Made by a program: the position numbers and the translations under genes. From positions 21,882,875 to 21,946,874 of the forward strand of contig OZ234495.1 in NCBI GenBank assembly GCA_965153455.1: a DNA stretch of 64,000 nt, given 5' to 3'. The notes beneath the pieces were generated by a model, which saw only the letters and a program-made list of their open reading frames with translations, was not told the DNA's origin and did no database searches. Of the stretch, positions 12,781-25,611 are shown one piece after another (positions within the stretch are counted from its first letter, which is position 1; each line of letters begins with the position of its first letter). The DNA comes from Sphagnum compactum (Eukaryota > Bryophyta > Sphagnopsida > Sphagnales).

Positions 12781-13619
12781 ACCTATCTAAAAAATATTTT
12801 AAAAATAATAATCCATTAAAAATATTTTAAATTTGAAAGAAATTTGACTAATAAAATAAATGGTCCATTCTTTATTAATAAAAATGACCAATCAAGTAGT
12901 TTTTTAATCTATAAGTAAAAAAACCACCCCAATCACAACAATGAGTTTAAAGTAATTTGTCCATATTGATGGGGCGGGGCTTTTTGACACCTATCATTTA
13001 AGGTTTGTTTTATTAAAAATTTCAATTAAAAAACATGTTTTTATATTATTGAGTGTCATGTTGCCAACATTTATCAATTTTTTTAAATTTTTTTGTCATA
13101 AGTTTTCAATCAAAACTTACAAAATGGGATTAAGTATTAAAATTAAATTTTTAATCCCCTTTGTGTCATTATTTGATTTTCTCTTGCAAGTTGCATTTGG
13201 AAGTGATGATTAGACAACCTCGTTGTTTTTTCATCATGGTCAGATTGGGTTGATGATTTGTAAATCACATTTGTTATGTTCACAATGAGCCTCATGTTTG
13301 TTTGGCCCTATGAAACATATTCAATGGATGCAAATGCTTTATAAATTTAATGTTGGGTCATAGCTACATGAATGTGACATCCTTCTTTGGTTAAGATTTT
13401 AGAACATATTTTAAGGTTTTAGGGCACCATGGAAATGTTAAAAAATCTTTAAATCGGAAGGTATTTTGAATAATAGTAGTGGGTTGATGAAGGAAAAGGT
13501 GTGGTTCAAACCACCCACTACACCAACATCGATGAAGGGGGAGTCTTTTGGTTCAAATTCTAACACAATTTATATTCATGTCATCACACCATTATTGTGA
13601 GACAAAGCCACCAAAGGGC

Positions 13620-15960
13620 CACATTAATACTTCAAAGTGATAGGTATCATTACATTAGATGATTTCATCCATGAGTTTGATAATCAATGTGATATGTAAC
13701 AAATGCGCATTTCACAACTATTCACACCTTTCATGGCATGGAAGGGATTGTTTCAACATCTAAAAAGGCCATTTATAGGTGGTTACCATGAGTCTTGATG
13801 AACCCATGAGGTGTAAGATTGAAGAGTGGTAAATGTATTAAGTTGCCAAATTATGTTTTAATCACTTTAATGCATTGTTACTTAAATGTAGTTCCATCGC
13901 TTCAAATGGAAATTTGGCAAGTGGAAATGCTAAGGTTGGCCCTTCAATTAATGGGCAATGATCATTGCTTACATTCAACCTTGAAGTGGAGTTTTTCCAA
14001 AAGTTGAAAAACAAATATTAAGAGGTGAAAACACGGTCAAAGGAACTAGGGGCACCAAGGTAAAAGTCCTTTTCCAAGACTTGCACATGACATTGTTATT
14101 TTTGTGTTGGTTTATAATTACTTTAATTTTTTTATTTTAGGTATCCCTTTTAACATTTCATTTTTCATATAAATACATATTGTTTACAAATTGATTTTAT
14201 ATCATGTATATAATGCATTCATGCCCTCTATCACATGAACATGAACAACTTTTGTTAAAGGCACATTTTCAAAATCCATAATTTCAAGGTCAAAAACACT
14301 TTTGAGCTAAATGTGCTCAAATCGATTATATAAAAAAAATTCATTAGTTCAAATCTTTTTGCCTTTCTAAGTATCAATGTCAAAATCCTCTTTAATTTTC
14401 AGAAGGAAAGGTACACATTTTGGTTAAAAAATAATTTGAGAAATACAAGGATTATCCACTTTTGAAGTTTGAATCCTTCGAACATGCAATTTTATTTTTT
14501 TGTTTTGTGTCAAGCTTTGAGCACGTCAACTTTGCAATTAATGAAAAATATTCCAAAAAAATTATGACAATCCAAACTATTATGTTTCACCTGTGATGTT
14601 TTTAACATACAAAAATGCATTTTTAAAGAGTGTCCATTGACTTAGGTATTGGCTCTTTTGATTATGTTTTTACCCCAAGGACTATGAATGAAAAAGCTAT
14701 GATGTTTGTAAGAGTTTCAATGTAAAACCAATGAAATTTTCATGAATCATATTCATGTATGCGAAAGTTGATTATTGTGACTTAGAAGGTGACAAAGGCT
14801 TAGGTTGTCGAATTTTGGTATGGAATTTTGGATAAGGAAGTTAAGCAAGGAATGTGGGATGCTACTATATTACAAGTTGGTCAACCTACCTTGGCAAATG
14901 TGTTTATGTTAAGACAAAAGCTTGAATTGAATATGGTGGAAGAGAACATGATGATGGTTGTTTTAACAAGGACAATTAACACACCCAACCATTTCAACTA
15001 TTCACTCAATAACAAAGTGGACAACCAAACAAAGTTGTTTCACAAAAATATGGGGGTTTTCAAAAGGAAATCAAACATTGTGCTGGTGTAATTTTTGGGA
15101 CACCAACAATTAGATGCAAATTGTTGGATGTGTGGAAGGAATCACTTGAAGAAGGCTTGTCCACAAAAGGGCAAGGGGCAAACTTAAGGCCAGGGTGTGT
15201 AAGGAATCACCTAAGAATGATTGTCCACAAAAAGGCAAGGGGCAAGCTTAGGTCCAAGGTGTGTATGTACCTACAATGTGAGCATTGCGATAAGGTGGGT
15301 CATGACATAATACATTATTATGATATGCATATTGAGTTTTGACCAAACTCAAATCATGGAAATCAAGGTGGTTAGGGGCATGGGAATGGCATTGTCCAAA
15401 AAGGAAAAAGTAGACAAGAAAAAAATACAAAGAAAATTCTAGATCAAGTCAAGGATATGGAGGTCTTGTAGGCCAAGGGATGGTAGCCAAATTGCCTTAT
15501 TGGAGCAATGGCTACTACCCATTTGGCTCCAAGGCCACATGATTCAATATAAAACCATGATCTATTTATTATGGTGGATTTGGTAAGATTGGGTTTCATG
15601 TGTGGAACTACATTACCAAAACCAGTGCATCTTATAATGGTGGCTATTCAATCAGCTACTTAAGGTTAAGGACCTTGAGGAACAAATTTGGTGTTGGATC
15701 CACAAAGGGGAAAAAATAGTTGCAAGTTCACTTTCCACAATCATTCACATTGGCAAAATTTATGACAACTTCTTCCATGCCACCAATTCAACTAAGTGTG
15801 ATTGAATCAAAACGAGTTGTAGTATTAAGAGGGACATTATGTGTACCCTTAACATTGATGATAAAAGTCAACACTTTGTTGAAGGTGGCAACCACATTTT
15901 GTCAATGTTTTTTGTTTTTGGCAAACATGAATACAACCTTAGAATGCACTTAAGGTGCAC
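13620..15960 (+). mobile_element. Decayed gag-like region with zinc-knuckle remnants
   Basis: Frames interrupted by stops keep the look of a retrotransposon gag: DDFIHEFDNQCDM near 13660-13695, then KEVKQGMWDATILQVG near 14830-14880. At 15122-15160 CWMCGRNHLKKAC is a zinc knuckle one residue short of CX2CX4HX4C. The same segment recurs degenerate at about 15195-15255. CEHCDKVGHDIIHYYD at 15277 is a third knuckle with its last Cys replaced. No reverse transcriptase follows. I infer a Copia-like or related gag; family assignment is weak. Confidence 0.5.
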
Positions 15961-16740
15961 AAACATAGATGGCTTGAAGCTATAGACTTTAAATAACTTT
16001 AGAGAACAACTAACCAAATGGTAAAAAATTTAAAAATTCTCTCTCCTAAAGGCCTTTCATATAGAATTTAAAGCATATGAAATTTTGACATGATTTATGC
16101 TTTCATTTAATTCAACCATACATAGAAACGTGCTTTTGTTCTACAAAACATTTGAAATCAATTGCATTATATTATGCATTCCTTTTGCAAAAAATTTAAT
16201 ATGAAAAAATGACCTTAAATTGGATAAGGACTTCAAATGATTTTTACACAACATCCAATACATTATTCAATATTCTTTTTTGTTTAAACTATCTCAATAC
16301 TACATATTTATAGGAACAAAACAATACACCCTAGTTGCAATATATTAAACACTATGAAAATCCAAAATTGTCCTTTGTAGTCCCTTTTTATTAAACACTC
16401 TTTCTTGGAACCCCAATCATCAATGAACCCTATTGCCCTTAAAACATCATGTCAATCATATGGTTGATTGATTACATTGACTTGAAATGTTTACAATCTT
16501 TAGATGATTTGTGGTTTGTGAGATTCAACCATGATTGGGTGATTATCATAAACGAGGCTGATTTTCAAATTACTTGTTCTTTCAATGAGAATTGATTGTT
16601 CTAATTTGCATAAAAATTAGATTCTAAAAAACCATCCATGTTATCCTATGGCCCCAATTCTAATACTTGAGGGGGTTATGGGGTGGACCATTGAACTTAG
16701 TTTTTGGGGAACCAATTTTCACCTTACTAGGGGCTAAAAA
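15961..16740. other. AT-rich intergenic DNA, nothing recognised
   Basis: Only short frames and A/T tracts; no repeat or RNA gene noticed. Confidence 0.35.
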
Positions 16741-16764
16741 TTCATGTAGGTTTTCTAGACTTTG

Positions 16765-16835
16765 TCAAGTGGAAATTTGAACCCAAAAACCTTCTTGCGA
16801 TCAAAGGGTTCATTTACCACTAAAGTTATGCCTTT
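16765..16835 (-). mobile_element. tRNA-derived SINE-like head, minus strand
   Basis: On the minus strand, GGCATAACTTTAGTGGTAAA resembles a tRNA-type A box region, and about 35 bases later GGGTTCAAATTTCC resembles a B box. The spacing fits the Pol III promoter of a tRNA-derived SINE. No cloverleaf is intact, so it is not a tRNA gene. Confidence 0.4.
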
Positions 16836-16954
16836 ATTTAGATAAAAAACCAAATGATAGTTTTATTTAAAAGTTGAATGTGCAAAACATTTAAACTTAA
16901 AGGTATTTACACATGTAACATATTTAATGAAAACTATCATAACTTTATTTTCAC

Positions 16955-17020
16955 ACATGGGAGTGTAACCTCTAGTGATAAAGATCATTATCCTCTTTAG
17001 AAGGTCTTGAATAAAAAACT
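16955..17020 (+). mobile_element. Second SINE-like head, plus strand
   Basis: GTGTAACCTCTAGTGATAAAG matches the A-box part of the preceding entry in the opposite orientation, with a poorer B-box part (GGTCTTGAAT) about 35 bases later. The two form an inverted pair about 130 bp apart. Confidence 0.3.
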
Positions 17021-19500
17021 TTTGAAATGAAAGTCAATTGAAAATTGTTTAATTAAAAATCAACAATTATCTTTCTTGGGATTTTTGAAAATCAAATAGT
17101 TCTTTAGAATTTAATTCAAAAAAGATAAATTGTGTCAATTATTTAAATTTATTCAAAGAACCAAAATTGGTGTTTAAGAAAAATGAAAACTACCCACCAC
17201 TTCTTTTGGTTGTCCTCCTGACCTTGATTCTTGTATTTTTGCAACAAAATTATCCATGTTTTCCTTGATAATGTGATATAATTATACATGGTTTATAACA
17301 TATAACAAGCTTTGAATATGTTATGACCTTTTGTCTATTTGATATTGTAATATTTGTTTTTCAATATGTTTGGATTTTGAGTGGTGGTGTAGATTTTGAG
17401 TTTATGTTATCCATAAAATGTGTAGATCTAATATCAAGGTTTACCACCTTTTTTGGTAAGGCTTTTGCCCAAGTTTCATTTTTTTTCGGGACAAAACTTT
17501 TTTGTTTGTCTTTAACTTTCGACCCATTCTTAGATCAAACAATTTTTTCTTATATTCTTTTTATTGACTTGTTTTGAAAGTTTCTAAATGTACTTTATTC
17601 TTATAATCTCAACTTTTTCCCTATCCCCAAACCATCCTAAAGCATTGAAAAGATCACATTAATGTTATAGTTTTTGTTATTTAAAAAAAATTCTTCACAA
17701 AAAATAACCCACATAAAAGTACTTCCTATCACCATAAATAATACATAAGAATTATTGTATGTTCACAAATGGTAAAAGCTTGTGACCTAGTTCATTACCA
17801 AGGTAAATGTTTTTTCTAATCTTCTTGAATAAACACTTGTAGTACAATAATAATTGTGTTGAAAAGTGAAAGTGGCACAAGAATTTATTTCACATCATTC
17901 TTGGGAATTAATTGCAAGACCAAGGTTAAGGTTGCAACAATGAGTTTGTGAAATTTATTTTTTATGTAATATTTTAAGCCACTTGGGTGAAGACATAAAG
18001 GACCAAAAAAAAAAACACTACCATTGTTATCAAAAATTGTTTCAAGTTGAACTTAAAATTGTAATCCCCCTAATAGTAATGAATTAAAAGTACTTAAATA
18101 ATGGTAATAGTTAAAATTAAATTAGTCACATTCCCCAAAATGTGTTACAAAATAATGTTACTAAACATCCTAAGTCCTATTTCTTCATGTTCAACATTCA
18201 CGACCAATTACTAGAGGGTAGATGAATGGTCTTTAATCTCACACGATTGCAGAAAATCATGACTTATTTAACAACCTAAATTATTCTATAATTTATTGAT
18301 AATGATTCATTAACTAAGTCGCACGATTTCATAAATTTTCATGATTTTTCAAAATATTTTGTAGAGTGTAGAACAATTATGTAATGAATTGCTTGTGATA
18401 TATTATAAAATGTCAATGTAAATGTATTGCTTGAAGGCATATAATTTTATAATTTGAATGCCATGACCACTACTCAAAGCTCCACATTTGAACTTTAAAT
18501 AGAAAATGATCAATCTCATGGTTGAAATTGTGTTGATGACACATCCAAAAAGACTTAAAGACATTTGCAATACCTTGGGAACTACTTGTCCTATTCCGCA
18601 ACTTTTAATCACCAATTTATTTGAAAATTGGATCTAGTTCATGAAGTGTTGGAAGAACCATTATTAATAGGGCTAAAAATGTAAAAATACATTTTGAATT
18701 TATCCTCTTGATCTTAATGCTCATATTCAAATAAAAAATTGCAAAGGAAAATAAACCAAACAAACCATCCACACTTGCAAGCTTAAATTTTCAAAGTTGT
18801 GTTTTCCTTTCAAGATTTGGCCCTATGATTTGTGAAACCACCCTATAGTATAAAAATTGCTCATATTTGCAATCTTCATTCCATTTAAGATTTCAACACA
18901 AAAATTCATTACCATCACACAAACTTTAAAACACCAAATGCCTTCAAGCTTCTTCATGTTTTGATGTTTAAGCTTCAAATGTTTTGAATGAACACTTCAA
19001 GTTGAACAATTTTCTTAACTTTTGCTCATTGCTACAAAATACAAAAAAAGCTTCACGCCACAATTTTTGCAAGCAAGTTCAACACTTCTTACAATCAGTT
19101 ACAAATAAATCACCTAATTTGCACTTTAAAATGATGAGGAACTTCCAAGTCTCTTCAACCTATCTTCAATAACATCCTTATACTTCATTGCATCAAACAC
19201 ACTTCCATCCATGACTATGGCACAAAAACAAATATTCACTAAAAAATTAAAAAAAAGCCAACGAAAATCCATCCAGTTCTATTCCATGAACAGCAAAATT
19301 TAACAATTATAAAAGTAAACTTTAAAAAGTTAAAACTTATTCAACGAGGATGCCAATGCTAGGCAAAAGTTCTCTCTCCCTCTAAACTTGACTCCAGAGA
19401 CCAATGGGAAGGAGGTAATTGGGGAGTTAAAAGCTTCTTGCAATGCTCCCGTACTCGCCATTAAAAAAATAAAAAAAATAAAAAAATAAATTAGTAAAAC
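17021..19500. other. AT-rich intergenic DNA, no gene recognised
   Basis: Frames up to 84 aa are hydrophobic or low-complexity and match nothing known. No RNA gene was recognised. Confidence 0.35.
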
Positions 19501-19880
19501 AATATCAATCCATGCCACGTCGCTTGACACCTGGACTTTTCATCCGTGACCATGCCAGCGATTCAGCTGAAGAGTCATTTTCGTCGACAGTTAGTTCATC
19601 GAGATGTGAGCCCACTCACTGATAGTACAGTTTTTGTCCCCCCTTTACCCCGACAAGCCCCCGGTAATAAGTGGTAGGTACCTATTCCTTCGCCCTAAAT
19701 ATGCCCCCGTGGATGGGTAGGCCATGCGACCGTGGCTCCTATTCCAACGACCTCCGGTCCCAAACTACTCTTCTCTTGTGTGCAATAATAATAACTACGT
19801 AGCAGTGCAAGTTCCCCAAATTTCTCTGTACTGGGGTCGCCTGGCATTGGTGAGTCCCACCACTTGCCACAAAATAAAGT
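19501..19880. other. GC-richer block of unknown origin
   Basis: Clearly less AT-rich than both flanks and containing several CG dinucleotides (for example TTTTCGTCGACAG). The frame at 19724-19990 (88 aa) resembles no known protein. It could be a remnant of a gene or promoter. Confidence 0.3.
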
Positions 19881-20199
19881 TGAGAATTAATTTAATCTTT
19901 TTTTTCCCCAAAAGTATTTCCTTTCAAAGGAAAAGGAGGATGAATAAATATAATTTAACTCTCTTGAAATTTTGTAGTGTTTGTGTTTGAATTCATTATA
20001 GAGTATAGTAGCTGAAAGGATTTTTCCCCCTAGTAATAGGTCTATTTTTATATGAGAATTTTTTGAAAGATGATATTTTGGCTTGTGGGTGAAACTTGAG
20101 ATTAGATATAGAGTTATAATATCTTGAAGGATTTTGGTTTCTTTTAGAGGATATTTTTGAAGATTTTATTTTTGCATGCTGAAATATTTGAGTATCCAT

Positions 20200-21240
20200 T
20201 TTTCTTCTTTTGTTGCCTTAAGATACTTTTTAATGTAAAATGGCGCAAGGCCACGGTGTGACACACCCCTTGTTTAATTTCAGAAATGGTATAACCTAGT
20301 GAAACAAAATCAGGAGATATTAAGTGGGTGTTGATCCACAGCTAAACAAGTGGCAGCCTGTTGTAAGTTTAGGTTCCTTAGCACAAAAGAAACCTTTTGC
20401 CACTACCCAAAGGTGGCTTGACTCAAAGACCCTGACTTCCAACTGTGAACCTCATTGTATTTTGTGTGGTGGCAAGTTGTGAGTCATGTCGATGCCAAGA
20501 GTAGTTTGTTCATGGACATGGAATCTTGCCACGCACTCGGTTCTTTTTGGTTTACTGCATCAAGCTTTTACTAGTTCCTGCCCATTCCCCCCAACAACTC
20601 AAATAATTACTCAATTACAAAGTCAGTCACTTACAGACTCAGTAGATTTCTACTAACATTTAGTGGGGGTGAATGCTTAGACCTGACTACTTGACTAGAG
20701 CCCAATTGTGATATTTAAAAACAAAATTTAAATTAATTTCCAGCCTGAAAATTATGATATGACCTTCATAAAACCCCACTCTTTAATGGCTTTAAGAAAA
20801 TATCAAGAGTGCATCCCAATTTCTCTAAAATTTTATAGTTAAAATTTTTTTAATGATAAAATTTGTTCAATATTCAATAATTCTCCTATTGTAGGTCTGA
20901 ACATTAAGAAACTGCCTTCGTGGACCCTACCCTATTCATTGAAGGCCATGACTCACAAGTACCAAGAGTGTGGGAGAGGGTGCCCTGGTTTGGGAGATCT
21001 CAATGTGACAAATAAACAAACCATAACAAACAAACCACCTTCCTAAATAGATAGGATTGAACTTATAATTACTTGCAATGTCATTATGCCTATGAATCAA
21101 AGCCACCAACAATGGCTATTCTCTAACAAGGAGCCACTTAGCTTTATGTTTCATAGGTTGTTTTGGGATTTTGTGTTGGAGAAAATTCATGAGAGATTAA
21201 GAAATCTCTAGCTAGTTTCACAAGTAAGTTCTATGTAATT
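20200..21240. other. Intergenic, no feature recognised
   Basis: Mixed AT-rich sequence with no ORF or RNA gene recognised. Confidence 0.3.
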
Positions 21241-21246
21241 TTTAAA

Positions 21247-21500
21247 TAATGATTAGGTATCACATAAGTAGGTAAGGTTTTAGGTGGCTCCTTAGATTCT
21301 CTAAATAGTTCCTAAGTAGCCCCTAAATTATCCTTAGATATCTCATAATGTAAATAAATTTTTAAATGTCTCCCTAGACAGTCTTTAGATAGACCCTAAA
21401 TAGTCCCCTATCCCTAACTTAAAAAAAATCCTTTAAGTAAGCTTTCTGTTATCCCTTAAGTTTTCAATAGATATGCCATAACATAAGTAAGGCATTAGGT
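21247..21500. repeat. Degenerate TAGGT / CCCTAAAT short-unit array
   Basis: Phrases such as TCCTTAGAT, CCCTAAATAG and CATAAGTAAGG recur at loose intervals of about 15-25 bp, related in flavour to the array at 12475-12780. Confidence 0.45.
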
Positions 21501-21697
21501 ACACACATACACCCAGACAGACCAGAAGAGACAAGATGAACCTGAAATCAGATGAGAAAATTTGAATTAAAAAAATTATTTTCCTTTGTCAGAGTTCCAT
21601 CTGCATTTTGATTGCCCTCCTCAGTTTTATGAAGCCCACGGTTCTACTCTTGAGTTTTAATGGCTTTGCGGATAACTTTATTAGAAAGGGTTTATTA

Positions 21698-21748
21698 GAA
21701 AGGGACACTGTCAGTCCTTATATCTCCACCTCCTTATATCTCCACCTG
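21698..21748 (+). repeat. Two adjacent short direct duplications
   Basis: TTATTAGAAAGGG occurs twice in tandem, and shortly after CCTTATATCTCCACCT occurs twice in tandem, both perfect. They look like recent replication-slippage or repair events. Confidence 0.8.
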
Positions 21749-21792
21749 CATTAAGCATTGATCTGTACAGTCCCAATCACATAGCGACTAGA

Positions 21793-21821
21793 TTTGAAAC
21801 CTGTTTCAAACAGGTTTCAAA
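21793..21821. repeat. Perfect 29-bp inverted repeat
   Basis: TTTGAAACCTGTTT and AAACAGGTTTCAAA are exact reverse complements around a single C. It could act as a protein-binding dyad or be a hairpin of no function. Confidence 0.9.
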
Positions 21822-22501
21822 GTTTCTGAACTTCTCACCAACTTGGACTCAACACTTGAATCCAGTTCAATAGCTAGAACCAGAGAACCTAAAACTCACC
21901 AAACAAATATTGCATGCTCGTACTCTCTGGGTTGTCACTTTGGGGCAAATTTCATGACCATGTTCACGCGTGATGTGGCCCTACTCTGACTATGTCCTTT
22001 ATTAGATGATGATACATATCTCCAAAACTTAAAGTGACAAAACTGATTCCTTATTTATCTTTCATTTGATTTTTTTATAGGTGGATAAACCCTCAATTCT
22101 AACAACCATGAGACTTTTTTAATTTTGCAAACAATTAATTGCAACAATTTTGTTCAACAGAGTAAGTACAAAACATGACACCAAATTTTTACAATGTATC
22201 GAGAAGGGGGTTTACCATAGTTATACTTCTATAGTTACACCAACTTTGGTTAGCATCAAAGGGGATTTTTTTTTCCCCACATGTTAACTGCCTTTCAACT
22301 TGCAGGTTTTTTTTGGGTTAAATTTAGTGATTTTTCTGAAAGAAAATTGAAAATGGCTAAATATATGTATTTTTTGGGTTTCTAGTTGTCAAATTTCTAC
22401 AGTTTATTTGGAAATATTGGCAGATTTTTCTATCAGATTCTAGCATGCAGTGACAAATGTAAAAGAATCTTAATTATATTACTTTCATAATATGTTTATA
22501 G

Positions 22502-22580
22502 CCAAATTTGGCTAAACTATATTGTGGATGATCGCCAGTTCAGTTACATGATAAATGTGAAAAAAAAACACCCTGCAAGT
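22502..22580 (+). repeat. Dispersed GCCAAATTTGGCTA repeat
   Basis: Contains GCCAAATTTGGCTAAA, followed by GGATGATCGCCAGTTC. A similar segment lies at 5008-5075 (GCCAAATTTGGCTAAATTAT then TGAATGATCAG), and diverged cores at 23255 and 37703. The core is itself palindromic. Confidence 0.55.
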
Positions 22581-23399
22581 TTCAAGTGACGTGTGCAAGA
22601 GGTTTGAGGATAATTACCACATCCATAGTGCATCTTACAAAGGAACATAGTGTATATAATCTAGATACAACATGCTCTCCCTGAGTCCGAAGAATCCTCA
22701 ATCAAAATGCAACTCATGATGTGTCCTATTAGCATAACAGCTGTATTAGGCTAGCTTGTACAACAATGGGGAAGAATGATGGATAAGCCTAAATGAATGT
22801 CTTCCACAATCAACAACAATAACCACATGAAGACATGGTAACAAGCAATCCCCCCCCCCCCAACCCACTGATTTTTGTGGTGTATATCTTTTTGCTACTT
22901 TGCAAATTTTTCACTAATTTTTTTGGAAAAAGTGTTACAGTATAAAATGCATGTTTTTCAGCATTTGCCACTTTTGTGAGATCAACAAATTGAAAAATAA
23001 CATTCGTCTCCCCCCACCATTTTTTATTTCTCCCTTGCAAACTATTCTTTCCATTTGCACCCCTCCCCCAAAAATAAATTGCCCCATTTATGTATTTATT
23101 TATTTTTCTGGCAAAGTTTTGCTGACTGGCACATGTTGAAAGTAAGTGGGGTGTAGGGTTTTAAAATGTCCAGATTTCTACACGAGGTTCTGGTAGGTAG
23201 CCAACATTATAAAAGGAAGTTGATTTTAGAAAACATTTATAGCTTGTTTATAGCCGGAATTTGGCTAAATCTTTTTACAGATAAATCCCCACTTCTGCAA
23301 CAGCACAAAATTGAAAGGAAAAAACACTGCACTCAAACCTCATCCAGTGATATTTTTCTGACGAAATTTATAGCTTTTTTGGCAAAAGTATCCGGAAAT

Positions 23400-23520
23400 A
23401 TTGGATTTTTTTTTTTTTTTTTTCTGTGGTGTACATTCGACTAATTTTGTTAAATTTTTGGAAGAGTTCGCCAGATTTTCGATCCCACAAATTTGAAAAC
23501 AGAAAACCCTGCCCCCAACC
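23400..23520 (+). repeat. Dispersed repeat copy (partner of 7704-7835) with T18 run
   Basis: An 18-T homopolymer at 23406 precedes TGTGGTGTACATTCGACTAA, a GCCAGATTTTCGATCC part and AAATTTGAAAACAGAAAACC. A shorter piece with TTTGTGGTGTATATC lies near 22873. Members share a T-run start, suggesting a retro-derived or foldback family. Confidence 0.6.
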
Positions 23521-23639
23521 TTTTCCCACAGTAAAAAACCAGACCAGCCCCCCTACAATTAGGCAGCCAACAGAGTAGTAAAAAACAGAAGGAAATAAAA
23601 GCGTGGCCACCAAGTTACCGAAGGGAGTTAAAGTAGGGT

Positions 23640-24060
23640 AAGTTAACAAGATCATTTAACGTTCCCCGTGCGCGGGTCCCTCCAGCAAAGGACGGCCTGG
23701 TCAGCTTTGGATAAGAACAAAATCGAGGTCCCGAAATTCAGTCACCAAGTGTCGGCGTCTCACCAAGTGGAAAGCAAACAGCTACGGGCCCCGGCACGTG
23801 GGACGGCACGTGGGTTTCCCAGACGTCGGAATATTGTCCCCTTCGTGCATTATTGCCGGGAAATAGCAAACGGGCCCAAATTTGGCGCACCATGTGGCAA
23901 CATTCCATTTAGTGGATAAGTGCGCACATTTCTCCGACCAAATTTGGAGTCCTCCAATTACGACACGTCTGTCCCCACTCCTAAGAAAACCCCAATTACG
24001 TAGATTTACTTTTCACTGCTAGGTTCGCACCGTAGGCAGGCAGAAATAAAGTTACCTCCC
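23640..24060. promoter_or_regulatory. GC-richer block with a tandem G-box pair
   Basis: This stretch has many CG dinucleotides in contrast to its AT-rich flanks. Two palindromic CACGTG cores lie at 23795-23800 and 23807-23812, 12 bp apart, each in a GGCACGTGGG context. G-boxes are binding sites for plant bZIP and bHLH factors. No gene follows closely; the F-box/PP2 CDS starts 4.2 kb downstream, so linkage is speculative. Confidence 0.35.
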
Positions 24061-24881
24061 TGCCTCGTACTTACTTTTATGCAATAAAATTACTTACCTA
24101 CCTACCTAGGCCTAAGTAGGTAAACAAACGTCGTTAACGAACAGCCAAAAATTGTTTTTGCTAAATTTGGCATTTATGCGTCACTTTTCTTTGGAGATGA
24201 ATTTTAGTTCGCCACATTTGAGGAGAAAAACATGGAAGTCGCCATATTTAGACACTGGGTTCTTGCATTGGAGGTTGCCAAAACAAAAGATAAGGAAGAT
24301 TCTAGAATATGTCTACTGTGTCCTCTGTGACCTGTAATCAAGTTTGGCTCTTTCCTCTTGTGGATGGTTGCCACTCTGGCTAGATCACAAAATTGACCCA
24401 AAAAAAAAAAAAAAAAAACGGGAAAAAAAAAAACCCCTGGTTACCAACCTACAAAGCATGAAAAAAAAGCACTTTCTATCTCCAAATCACTTTAGCACAG
24501 AAATCAAATTACGTAAAGAAAACGCAAAAGGCAAAAAAAGAAAATTACTTGAGTGATAGAAAGTCCCTAGAATATGGTAGAATTTCTTAAAAACTTAAAA
24601 TTTATTAATGTCTTCTCAATACATGTGTAAGACTCCTGATTGGTTTTAGATCTAGAATTTTGTTGATAAAAATGATTTCTTGAGAATTTGGGTGAGTAAG
24701 AATTAAGTATGGTGATGGCGATTCATTCATTTAGTCTTTTAATCTTTTGCTTGCATTGTTGTTGTTGTCGTCGTCTTCACTAGGTTTTGGGTATTCACTT
24801 TCTGTGGGGTTCTTGCTTTTTGTTTGCCTGTAGTTGAAGATGGTGTAGTTTGAGTAGAGGTAACTTTTGCACCCGCAAAGT

Positions 24882-24912
24882 GGGGGGGGGGGGGGGGGGG
24901 GGCGGGGGGCGG
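24882..24912. repeat. Poly-G run (21 G) and GC-rich tail
   Basis: G21 followed by CGGGGGGCGG. It is a candidate G-quadruplex and a likely length-error site. On the minus strand it yields a spurious proline run. Confidence 0.9.
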
Positions 24913-25559
24913 TGTGTTTAACTTTCTGCCATTCAAATCATGGAGAAAGAATAGGTACTGGAAACATTCAGGCTTTTCTTTAAACATGATATATGAGCCT
25001 TTTTGTTTTGAAGATTCTTTTGTTTTTCCTCTGAAGAGTTGTGAATGGGGGATCTGTTGCTTGTTGTAAATGGGTAGCAAAGTTTACCAACCCAAAACTC
25101 ATGTAGAAATTCGTGGAGAAATTCAGAGTCTTAAGTTTTTTTTCCCCTAATGTAAGCTTTTGGTTTTGAAGACTTGTCTTTTCTGAAGAGTTGTGTTAAT
25201 GGAGTGACCTTTGGCTTTTGCAATGGACACCAAGGTTAACCAACCAGACGAGCTTTGCTTTTATTTCTTTTCAAGGTAGTAACTAGTAACTTACACAAGT
25301 TGTGGAGTTTGAGAAATTTTGGTTGAAATAATTTGAGTTTGTAATAATTATATTGCTGTTTTTGGAGATGGGTAGTGCGAGAAGATGAAGAGTTTGTAGT
25401 TTTGGTGTTTGTTGGGGGGATTCAGTTTTTCCTGTTGTGGGTATATGTATATCCACAAAATCAGCTTTGCTTTTTATGTGCAAGAAGTAGTGGAGTAGTT
25501 GTCGTGAAGTTGAGAACTGGGTGGGTATTGTTTTGAGCTTCTGGGCTGCAAAAAGAGAG

Positions 25560-25560
25560 A

Positions 25561-25611
<51 letters not shown>

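Noticed and set aside
22810-23139. Overlapping ORFs around a C12 run
   Set aside because: They lie in repeat-family sequence and homopolymers and match no protein.
24739-25080. Minus-strand 113-aa ORF with proline-rich stretch
   Set aside because: The proline run is only the translation of a poly-G homopolymer; the rest matches nothing.
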